Assembly (NCBI GenBank): GCA_022710245.1
Contig: JAKLHH010000455.1
Location: forward strand, 1 to 6,426
From: Myxococcota bacterium
GTDB lineage: Bacteria; Myxococcota; Polyangia; GCA-2747355; JAKLHH01
DNA: 6,426 nt
Direction of reading: 5' to 3'
Of this stretch, positions 1 to 6,426 are shown in pieces. The notes beneath the pieces are model-generated. The model had not been told where the DNA came from. It did no database searches and saw only the letters and a list, made by a program, of their open reading frames with translations. A program made the position numbers and the translations under genes. Within the stretch, counting starts at the first letter, position 1, and every line of letters begins with the position of its first letter.

Positions 1-32
1 CCGCGGCGGCGGCCTCGCAGAAGGAGGGCTAG
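1..32 (+). CDS. C-terminal end of an upstream gene (partial)
   Basis: Reading from base 3 gives a short in-frame tail (AAAASQKEG) that ends in a TAG stop at 30-32, four bases before the start of the response regulator. The regulator's Shine-Dalgarno sequence lies inside these last codons, as is common in tight operons. Response regulators of this class are often preceded by their sensor histidine kinase, so that is the natural guess, but nothing in the nine visible residues identifies a family. Such a short open frame could also be chance. Confidence 0.3.
   Translation, partial: AAAASQKEG
21..28 (+). promoter_or_regulatory. Strong Shine-Dalgarno sequence deciding the GTG start at 37
   Basis: AAGGAGGG is a near-perfect complement to the 3' end of 16S rRNA and sits eight bases upstream of GTG at 37. 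It fixes a non-ATG start for the response regulator. That start places the conserved VLIVDDDP receiver motif at residues 7-14, the expected distance from an N-terminus. Confidence 0.75.
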
Positions 33-36
33 AGCA

Positions 37-1437
<1,401 letters not shown>

Positions 1438-1445
1438 CGGACAGG

Positions 1446-1459
1446 CCGCGAGCGCGCGG
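1446..1459. terminator. Short GC hairpin between convergent genes, possible weak bidirectional terminator
   Basis: CCGCG (1446-1450) and CGCGG (1455-1459) form a perfect 5-bp stem around the loop AGCG. It lies in the 32-base gap between the stops of the two convergent genes. There is no T-run on either side, so it does not fit a classical intrinsic terminator, and short GC palindromes are common at this base composition. Confidence 0.2.
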
Positions 1460-1469
1460 ATGTCACCGC

Positions 1470-2714
1470 TCAGAAGATGTGCCCCACGTCCACGTAGACC
1501 CCCACCGGCCGCGCGTCCGGAGACCACGCCACGTCGGCGCGCAGGATGAAGGTCTCGCCCCACTGCAGCCGCAGCCCACCGCCCAGCCCGACCTTGATCC
1601 CCGCCCCGGCGCCGTCGAGCGCGAGGGCCCGGTAGTCCGTCCAGACGCGCCCCGCGTCGACGAAGAGCAGGGCGCCCAGGTTGAAGCGCTGGCTGCGGAT
1701 CCGGAAGGGGAGCAGCCGCGCGCGCAGCTCGAGGTTGCCGAGGAGCTTCACCTTGCCGTGGTAGCGCTGCAGCGGGACGCCGCGCACCGCGGTGGCGCCG
1801 CCGATGGCGCTCGAGGGGAAGAGCCCGCCGTGGCACGCAAGCTCGTAGAACGGCGGATCGCCGAGGAGGAGGTCGGCCATCACCCGCGCCGCGAGGACCA
1901 GCCGCTCGCGCCAGAGCGCCTGGAAGAAGCGCAGCGTGAGGTTCAACCCGCCGTAGGCCACGTCGGCGCCCGCCGCGAGCGCGGGCGAGCCGCGCCACGA
2001 GAGCTCGTGGAACATGCCCCGGGTGGGCGCCCGCTCGTGGTCCCGCGTGTCCCAGATCCACCCGAGGGTGAGCTCGCCGAGCGCGTGGTCGCTGGTCCCG
2101 TGGAGGCGCGAGCGCGTCTCGACGTCGCCGGCGGCGAGGTCCTCGGCGAGCTTGCTCCCCTCGTAGAGGGTGAGGCGGTTGTAGGTGAAGGAGGCGCCGA
2201 GCATCAGCGAGAGGTGGCGGAGCAGCGCGATCCGCGCGCGGGCCCGGAGCTGCGGGAAGATGCGATCGTACTGGTGCCCGCGTGAGGGGCGGTCGTCGAG
2301 GGCGGGCGAGGCGTCGCCGAGGCCGTAGTAGCCCGAGGTGGTGTAGCGGCTGAAGCCCAGCTCGCCGTAGAGCCTGAGCCGACCCCCGGCCAGGCCGGGG
2401 AGGTCGAGCTTCAGGTAGTAGTCGTGGTAGGGGAGCTGGACGCCCGCGTCGGTGGGCTTCACCGTCAAGTAGACGAGCGCCTCCAGCCTCCAGCAGTACG
2501 GGCGGCACCCCGGACGGAAGCGCGCCAGCGTGCCCACCGCGCCGAAGCCGATGCCGATGTCCGAGTCGCCGGCGAGGATCGGCATCAGACCAGGCTCGAG
2601 CCGCTCGGGCGCGGGCGGCTTGCCCTCGCCCGCGGCGGGCGCGGCCGCCAGGAGCAGCGCTCCGACGAGGAGCACGGGCACGAGGCGACGGCGAGGACGA
2701 CGGCGCGGTGGCAT
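1470..2714 (-). CDS. Omp85/BamA-TamA-like outer-membrane beta-barrel protein without POTRA domains
   Basis: A 414-residue predicted outer-membrane barrel. With ATG at 2714 the protein starts with an Arg-rich n-region, a hydrophobic stretch LVPVLLVGALLLAAAPAA and a likely signal-peptidase I site before GEG. The rest matches the Omp85 barrel (Bac_surface_Ag) pattern. It has alternating amphipathic strands, the WDTRD...PTRGMF motif (D222-D225), the loop-6 VRG motif at 310-312 (ATAVRGVP), FVDAGRVW near the end and a C-terminal Phe (VGHIF). There is no room for POTRA domains, so it resembles the stand-alone barrels seen in some surface-antigen proteins rather than full BamA. An in-frame GTG at 2777 has a better ribosome site (AGGAG, 8-base spacing) but would put 21 extra residues before the signal peptide; I prefer 2714. 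A sigma-54 promoter at 2891-2906 would give a leader of about 166 bases. Substrate and partners are unknown. Confidence 0.85.
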   Translation of the reverse strand: MPPRRRPRRRLVPVLLVGALLLAAAPAAGEGKPPAPERLEPGLMPILAGDSDIGIGFGAVGTLARFRPGCRPYCWRLEALVYLTVKPTDAGVQLPYHDYYLKLDLPGLAGGRLRLYGELGFSRYTTSGYYGLGDASPALDDRPSRGHQYDRIFPQLRARARIALLRHLSLMLGASFTYNRLTLYEGSKLAEDLAAGDVETRSRLHGTSDHALGELTLGWIWDTRDHERAPTRGMFHELSWRGSPALAAGADVAYGGLNLTLRFFQALWRERLVLAARVMADLLLGDPPFYELACHGGLFPSSAIGGATAVRGVPLQRYHGKVKLLGNLELRARLLPFRIRSQRFNLGALLFVDAGRVWTDYRALALDGAGAGIKVGLGGGLRLQWGETFILRADVAWSPDARPVGVYVDVGHIF

Positions 2715-2773
2715 GGAGACCCCCGCGCTCACGATACACCAGGAGCGGCCCGCGCCGCGCGGCTCTTCGCCGC

Positions 2774-2878
2774 TCACCCGAGCAGCTCCTGCAGCGCGCG
2801 CAGGTAGGCCCGGGGGTCCTCGCCTTGCTCCGCCCAGAGGTTGCGCAGGTGCCTGTCCTTCGTTTGCGCTCCTCGCAT
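2774..2878 (-). CDS. Possible small protein of 34 residues upstream of the barrel gene
   Basis: This ATG-started frame encodes 34 residues, MRGAQTKDRHLRNLWAEQ followed by a helix-like, charged end that closes with LQELLG. Third codon positions are mostly G or C, like the neighbours. Its TGA stop overlaps an in-frame GTG of the barrel gene in a GTGA arrangement (2774-2777), the usual form of translational coupling. The ATG is only two bases downstream of the start predicted from the sigma-54 promoter, so translation would be nearly leaderless, and the ribosome site is poor (GGGAG immediately before the ATG). The frame stays open far upstream only because it enters the antisense of the acidic repeats. 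I recognise no family. It could be a leader peptide, a gene remnant or chance. Confidence 0.3.
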   Translation of the reverse strand: MRGAQTKDRHLRNLWAEQGEDPRAYLRALQELLG

Positions 2879-2890
2879 GCTCCCGAGGTC

Positions 2891-2906
2891 AGCAACCCGC
2901 GTGCCA
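2891..2906 (-). promoter_or_regulatory. Sigma-54 (RpoN) promoter, -24/-12 type
   Basis: On the minus strand the sequence reads TGGCACGCGGGTTGCT. This matches every fixed position of the established sigma-54 consensus TGGCACG-N4-TTGCW, with the GG at 2905-2904 and the GC at 2893-2892 correctly spaced; only the preferred pyrimidine just upstream is missing. Transcription would start near 2880 and run into the 34-codon frame and the barrel gene. The neighbouring NtrC-type activator with an intact GAFTGA loop makes use of this promoter plausible. Confidence 0.75.
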
Positions 2907-2967
2907 CGAACAGCGCCTGCGGTCCTCGAGGGTTCGGGGGGGCAGGCCGTGCCCGGACTCCTGGCCC

Positions 2968-3027
2968 TGTGCACGCGCCTGCCCGGCTTGTGCAGCCCGC
3001 TGCACACGACACAGCCCGCTGCACACG
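2968..3027. promoter_or_regulatory. Cluster of TGTGCA/TGCACA half-sites, candidate activator-binding sites
   Basis: The centre is a perfect 7-bp inverted repeat, TGTGCAG (2989-2995) CCCG CTGCACA (3000-3006). A 16-base direct repeat, CAGCCCGCTGCACACG, occurs at 2993-3008 and again at 3012-3027, a period of 19. A further TGTGCA half-site lies at 2968-2973, 21 bases before the one at 2989. Spacings of 19 and 21 keep the half-sites roughly on one face of the helix. The palindrome is centred about 118 bases upstream of the start predicted for the sigma-54 promoter, the usual position of an enhancer for NtrC-type proteins. It is also just upstream of the divergent protease gene and could act there. 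Confidence 0.5.
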
Positions 3028-3028
3028 C

Positions 3029-3057
3029 TTCCCGCCGGCGGCGGGGTTGTGTAGAGT
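3029..3057 (+). promoter_or_regulatory. Weak sigma-70-like promoter candidate for the protease gene
   Basis: TTCCCG (3029-3034) and TAGAGT (3052-3057) are 17 bases apart and match the -35 and -10 consensus at 3 and 4 of 6 positions. This is the best candidate I see in the stretch before ATG 3088, and it would give a leader of about 24 bases. At this GC content such partial matches are weak evidence. Confidence 0.25.
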
Positions 3058-3087
3058 CGAGCTCATCCCCGCAGCCAGGACGAAGCG

Positions 3088-5268
3088 ATGGCCGACGACC
3101 GCGACGACGAGACCGACGCCCCCGAAGAGGACGGCACCGAGGCCGAGGAGAGCGACGCCGAGGAGAGCGACGCCGAAGAGGGCGAGGCCGACGAGGGCGA
3201 GGCCGAGGGCGAGGCCGAAGAGGGCGAGGGCGAGGGCGAAGAGGGCGAGGGCGAAGGCGATGACGGCGAGGAAAGCGAGCAGACCGAGGCCGAAGGCGAA
3301 GCCGAAGCCGGCGAGGAAGGCGAGCAGGCCGAGGCCGAGGACGAAGGCGAAGCAGGCGAGGACGAAGGCGAAGCAGGCGAGGAAGGCGAGGACGGCGAGC
3401 AGGCCGAGGCCGAAGGCGAGGAAGGCGAGGACGGCGAGCAGGCCGAGGCCGAAGGCGAGGAAGGCGAGGACGGCGAGCAGGCCGAGGCCGGAGGCGAGGA
3501 CGGCGAGGACGGCGAGGAAAGCGAGCAGGCCGAGGCCGAAGGCGAAGGCGAAGCAGGCGAGGACGGCGAGCAGGCCGAGGCCGAGGACGACGATCCCTGG
3601 GCCTTCTTCGACCCGCCCGAGGTCGACGAGGACCTCGTCGGCTCACGGCAGGACTACCCCGGCACCGACGAGGAGGACTGGATCGAGGACCCCGGCGACT
3701 GGTCGCCGGAGGACTACCACGAGTCGGCGAGCGCCCTCTTCGGTGGCCAGGAGCACTTCGGCGACACCTGGGAGAAGCGCTGGGGCGACCAGGGCTTCAC
3801 GCTGGCCGACGACGAGGAGACGCAGGGGTACCAGCGCACCATCGCCGACCTCCTCCCCGACGCCCCGCAGACGTTCCGCTTCTTCAAGAAGGACGACCAG
3901 GTCTCCCCCCTCGGCGTGATCACCACCGCCGCGCTCGGGCTCCTCGGCACGCTCCTGCCCGGGCTCGACCTCAGCAAGCTGCACGTCACGCTGCCGACGC
4001 GGCCGGGCTGGAAGCCGCGCGCGCCCGACGAGCTCCCGCCGGCGCTCCGCGACGTGCAGACGGCGGACAAGGTCGATCTGCGCAAGCACTGCACCCCGGT
4101 GGCGGACCAGGGGCAGACCTCGCGCTGCGCCGCCTTCGCCTGGACGCACGCCCTCGAGCTCGCCGGCAACCTGCTCGGCCAGCCGCCTCCCCGGCTCTCG
4201 CCGTCCTACACCATGCTGCAGTTCCAGCGCATGCAGGGCGACGCGAAGGACTTCTCCTGGGCCTACAAGGGCGGCGACGGCACCGGCAGCGAGGCGCAGC
4301 CCGGGCCCACGCTGCGCCGCGAGGGGACCTGCGCCCAGCACCTGTGGCCTGACGACGAGCGTGAGCCCCTCTGCACCGAGGAGGAGCTGGCCGCGAACGC
4401 CCGACAGCACCGCCTCCCCGCGTCGGTGGCGATGATCGGCGTCGACGATCTGCGCAAGGTCCTCAGCGCCGGCTGCCCGGTGGTGGTGGGGATGAACACC
4501 GGCCCGGCCTTCTCCAGCCTCGGCCGCGACGGGATCGTCTCCGCCGCCGAGCAGCCGAGCGGCAAGCACGGCCGCCACGCCATGCTGGTCGTCGGTTACG
4601 TCGGCAACTACTACATCGTGAAGAACTCGTGGGGCAGCGACTGGGGAGAGAACGGCTACTGCTACATCCCGAAGAAGGTGCTCGCGGACGCCGACCCCGA
4701 GCTGGAGGCAGTGCTGCTGAGCCGCGCCGAGCTCGCCTCACCGCCCCCCGGCAGCGCGCCGGCTGGACGCGGCGCCTCCGCGAGCGGGCGTAGCAGCGAG
4801 CCCGCCTCGCCCGCCCCTGCGCCCGGCGCCGCGACGGAGGCGGCCGGAGGCGGTGCGCAGCCCCCGGCCGCGCCGGCCTCGCCGCTCGGCCTCGGCGCGC
4901 AGAGCTTCCCGCCGCAGACCTTCGGGCCGCAGAGCTTCGAGCCGCTCGGTGCGCAGGGCTCGGGCCTCGGCCTCGGCGCGCAAGGGCCAAGCCTGGCGGC
5001 GCAGACCCTGGGCCCCTCCCTCGGCGCCGCGAGCTCCGGCCTGACGGTCGCGGCGCCAGCGCCGCCCCCCGCCGCGCCGGCGCCGCAGGCCAGCGCGACC
5101 ATCGTCTGCGCGTGCTGCGGCGCGCAGGCGTCGCCCGGTAAGTTCTGTGCGAGCTGCGGCAAGCCGCTGCCGCCCCCGGCTCCCGCGGCGCGCTTCTGCC
5201 CCTCCTGCGGGGCCCGGCTCGCGGCCGGCGCCCGCTTCTGCAGCGGCTGCGGCGCGCGCCAGCCCTGA
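3088..5268 (+). CDS. Papain-like (C1) cysteine protease with acidic repeat N-terminus and two C-terminal zinc ribbons
   Basis: A 726-residue multidomain protein, with ATG preceded by AGGA at seven-base spacing. Residues 1-169 are an acidic low-complexity tract: 92 Glu/Asp, one Arg, no Lys. Residues 170-325 are acidic and Trp/Tyr-rich at first, then carry a hydrophobic stretch LGVITTAALGLLGTLL (275-290). The protease domain (about 325-548) has the oxyanion Gln Q341 and catalytic Cys C347 in DQGQTSRCAAFA, His H497 in RHAMLVVGY, and Asn N513 in KNSWGSDWGENGY, all of which align with papain. The cysteine of papain's QGxCGSC motif that forms a disulfide is Thr here. Residues about 550-670 are a Pro/Ala/Gly/Gln/Leu-rich tether with two LGLGAQ repeats. 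Two zinc ribbons follow: C674/C677/C687/C690 and C704/C707/C718/C721. No signal peptide is visible, which is unusual for a C1 peptidase, so it may act in the cytoplasm. Peptidase activity is well supported by the motifs. Substrate and biological role are unknown. Confidence 0.9.
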   Translation: MADDRDDETDAPEEDGTEAEESDAEESDAEEGEADEGEAEGEAEEGEGEGEEGEGEGDDGEESEQTEAEGEAEAGEEGEQAEAEDEGEAGEDEGEAGEEGEDGEQAEAEGEEGEDGEQAEAEGEEGEDGEQAEAGGEDGEDGEESEQAEAEGEGEAGEDGEQAEAEDDDPWAFFDPPEVDEDLVGSRQDYPGTDEEDWIEDPGDWSPEDYHESASALFGGQEHFGDTWEKRWGDQGFTLADDEETQGYQRTIADLLPDAPQTFRFFKKDDQVSPLGVITTAALGLLGTLLPGLDLSKLHVTLPTRPGWKPRAPDELPPALRDVQTADKVDLRKHCTPVADQGQTSRCAAFAWTHALELAGNLLGQPPPRLSPSYTMLQFQRMQGDAKDFSWAYKGGDGTGSEAQPGPTLRREGTCAQHLWPDDEREPLCTEEELAANARQHRLPASVAMIGVDDLRKVLSAGCPVVVGMNTGPAFSSLGRDGIVSAAEQPSGKHGRHAMLVVGYVGNYYIVKNSWGSDWGENGYCYIPKKVLADADPELEAVLLSRAELASPPPGSAPAGRGASASGRSSEPASPAPAPGAATEAAGGGAQPPAAPASPLGLGAQSFPPQTFGPQSFEPLGAQGSGLGLGAQGPSLAAQTLGPSLGAASSGLTVAAPAPPPAAPAPQASATIVCACCGAQASPGKFCASCGKPLPPPAPAARFCPSCGARLAAGARFCSGCGARQP
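3340..3492 (+). repeat. Tandem in-frame DNA repeats in the acidic tract
   Basis: A 21-base unit beginning GACGAAGGCGAAGC is present twice in tandem (3340-3360, 3361-3381) with no mismatch. A 39-base unit encoding GEEGEDGEQAEAE follows three times (3376-3414, 3415-3453, 3454-3492). The first two copies are identical and the third differs by one base, giving Gly instead of the last Glu. A shorter 15-base duplication (3142-3171) lies upstream. All units are multiples of three, so gain or loss of copies would change tract length without a frameshift. Confidence 0.9.
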
Positions 5269-5295
5269 GCATTCGCTCTCAACCTCCTGCGCTCC

Positions 5296-5324
5296 TTGAA
5301 CCACACCTCTCGCGGTGGTCTAAT
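5296..5324 (+). promoter_or_regulatory. Sigma-70-type promoter for the lipase gene
   Basis: TTGAAC (5296-5301) and TCTAAT (5319-5324) match the -35 and -10 consensus at 4 and 5 of 6 positions, with the ideal 17-base spacer. They stand out as an A/T-rich island in very GC-rich DNA. The start would lie near 5331, about 37 bases before the GTG codon. ACCAC (5300-5304) and GTGGT (5315-5319) form an inverted repeat across the spacer and might be an operator, though this is weak. Confidence 0.65.
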
Positions 5325-5367
5325 TACTCGCGCAGGTCGCTCATCACCATCGACAGGGAGAGAAGCC

Positions 5368-6426
5368 GTGGTGCGGATCGGGATCAGCCTCTTGCTCCTC
5401 GGCCTAGCCGCCTGCCGCGGGACACCGCAGCCCGCGATCCTCGACCGCGGCGTGCCGCCCCTCGACAGCGCCGCTGCCGACCACGCCGCCGATCGCGCCG
5501 GCGACCTCGGGCTGCCCGAGGCGCGCGCCGACCTCTCCCCCGACCACCCGGGCGAGTGCACCTCCACGCAAGGCGCCACCGTCCCGGTCGGCCTCTCGCC
5601 GCACTTCCAGCAGTGGCTGTCCAAGAGGGGCTACGCCGAGGACTTCAACCGCGCCGACCTCTCGGGCGGCAGCTTCGGCGGCCTGGAGAGCGACACCGAC
5701 TGCGTGCGGCGCGAGCCGGTCATCTTCGTCCACGGCAACGGCGACCGCGCCCTCGGCGGAACGCTCTTCGGCTGGGAGGCGTCGGTCACCTACTTCTCCT
5801 CGAAGGGCCACCGACGCGCCGAGCTCTACGGCACCACCTACGGCCCCGGCAACCCCCTGATGGTCTGGAGCTACACCCACTCGAAGGAGTACGTGCTCCA
5901 CCTCCGCCACTTCATCGAGGCGGTCCTCGAGTACACAGGCGCCAAGAAGGTCGACGTCATCGCCCACTCGATGGGCGTCACCATGGTGCGCAAGGCGCTG
6001 CAGGGCGGCGACGCCGAGGACGATGACGGCAAGACCTACAGCGTCGGCGTGCCGCTGACCGACCACATCGACACCTTCGTCGCCATCGGCGGCGGCAACC
6101 TGGGGCTCTCCGCCTGCTACACCACGCCGCTGGTGCCAGCCTGCGGCACGCTGACCGGCTTCTACCCGGGCCAGCTCTTCCTCGGCGAGGTGATCGGGAT
6201 GTCCTCGTACCTGAAGGGGCTCAACGCCACCTCAGGCTACGAGGGCGCTCACCGCTACGCGATCTGGTCCGCCGCCGACGAGGTGGTGGGCGGCGCCTGC
6301 CTGGTCTGGGCCCGCAACACCTCCGAGCTCCCCGGCCAGACCGGCGAGAAGAGCTACCTCCTGGCGCCCTACACGCACTACGGGATGCGCGACCTCGCGA
6401 CCGACGTGCAGTACTCGATGGTGGTC
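5368..6426 (+). CDS. Lipoprotein lipase/esterase, alpha/beta-hydrolase fold (class 2 lipase-like), 3' end outside window
   Basis: At least 353 residues, running off the window with no stop. The GTG at 5368 is chosen because AGGGAG (5355-5360) lies seven bases before it; a second GTG at 5371 is also possible. A short signal peptide ends in the lipobox LAAC with lipidated Cys16. Arg at +2 rather than Asp suggests an outer-membrane destination. Residues 17-63 are an Ala/Asp/Pro-rich tether. The hydrolase domain has the oxyanion motif HGNG (122-125), nucleophile S201 in AHSMG, and candidate acid D304 (SAADEV) and base H337 (YTHYG), in the normal order and spacing. C64 and C112 may form a disulfide. 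The VIFVHGNGD and VDVIAHSMGV motifs resemble class 2 lipases. It would hydrolyse acyl esters at the cell surface or in the periplasm; the actual substrate cannot be told. It has its own promoter, so it need not be in an operon with the protease. Confidence 0.82.
   Translation, partial: MVRIGISLLLLGLAACRGTPQPAILDRGVPPLDSAAADHAADRAGDLGLPEARADLSPDHPGECTSTQGATVPVGLSPHFQQWLSKRGYAEDFNRADLSGGSFGGLESDTDCVRREPVIFVHGNGDRALGGTLFGWEASVTYFSSKGHRRAELYGTTYGPGNPLMVWSYTHSKEYVLHLRHFIEAVLEYTGAKKVDVIAHSMGVTMVRKALQGGDAEDDDGKTYSVGVPLTDHIDTFVAIGGGNLGLSACYTTPLVPACGTLTGFYPGQLFLGEVIGMSSYLKGLNATSGYEGAHRYAIWSAADEVVGGACLVWARNTSELPGQTGEKSYLLAPYTHYGMRDLATDVQYSMVV

Noticed and set aside
2924..2931. CCTCGAGG palindrome in the control region
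   Set aside because: An 8-base palindrome with no spacer or partner copy is expected by chance in GC-rich DNA.
2962..2976. A second possible sigma-54 element on the plus strand (TGGCCCTGTGCACGC) facing the protease gene
   Set aside because: GG and GC are correctly spaced, but the A of TGGCAC and the TT of TTGC are missing. It is also over 100 bases from the gene and overlaps the half-site cluster.
2968..3027. The short repeats as a CRISPR array
   Set aside because: Only two copies of a 16-base unit at 19-base period, leaving no room for spacers, and no cas gene is nearby.
3088..3646. Long open frames overlapping the acidic tract on both strands, encoding very basic Arg/Lys/Pro/Ala repeats that look histone- or protamine-like
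   Set aside because: The GAG/GAA/GGC/GCC-rich repeat has almost no T, so stops are absent in other frames and the shifted reading automatically gives basic repeats. The frame starting at 3088 continues into a clear protease domain and has a ribosome site, so the others are shadows.
5368..6066. Overlapping frames, one on each strand, across the lipase gene
   Set aside because: They lack recognisable motifs and overlap a frame with lipobox, HGNG and AHSMG motifs; they are by-products of high GC content.

Overview
The window is very GC-rich. Its codons strongly favour G or C in third position, and it encodes an NtrC-type activator, a lipoprotein with an Ala/Asp/Pro-rich tether and an outer-membrane barrel. 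This points to a Gram-negative, diderm bacterium, most likely a myxobacterium-like member of the former Deltaproteobacteria. That placement is an inference from composition and gene style, not from a marker gene.

Layout, left to right. Bases 1-32 look like the last codons of an upstream gene. Next comes a 466-residue sigma-54-dependent response regulator (37-1437, +), preceded by a strong Shine-Dalgarno sequence. Converging on it with a 32-base gap is an Omp85-type (BamA/TamA-like) barrel gene with a signal peptide and no POTRA domains (1470-2714, -). The control region 2715-3087 separates this gene from a divergent gene. It holds a possible 34-codon ORF on the minus strand, an essentially consensus sigma-54 promoter facing the barrel gene (2891-2906, -), and a cluster of TGTGCA/TGCACA half-sites including a perfect 7-bp palindrome about 110-120 bases upstream of the predicted transcription start. 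That is where NtrC-type activators usually bind, so the regulator at 37-1437 is the obvious candidate to drive the barrel gene.

The divergent gene (3088-5268, +) is the strangest object here. It encodes a 726-residue protein without a recognisable signal peptide. In order it has a 169-residue acidic repeat tract (54 % Glu+Asp), a linker region with a hydrophobic stretch, a papain-fold (C1) cysteine protease with its active-site residues in place, a Pro/Ala/Gly/Gln-rich tether, and two tandem zinc ribbons. A good sigma-70-type promoter (5296-5324) then leads into a lipoprotein lipase/esterase of the alpha/beta-hydrolase fold (5368 to beyond the window), with a visible Ser-Asp-His triad.

Together these suggest a signal-responsive envelope locus: a two-component activator, an outer-membrane barrel, a lipid- or ester-hydrolysing lipoprotein and an unusual protease. 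Only the regulator-to-barrel link has direct sequence support. Co-function of the protease and the lipase with the rest rests on proximity alone.
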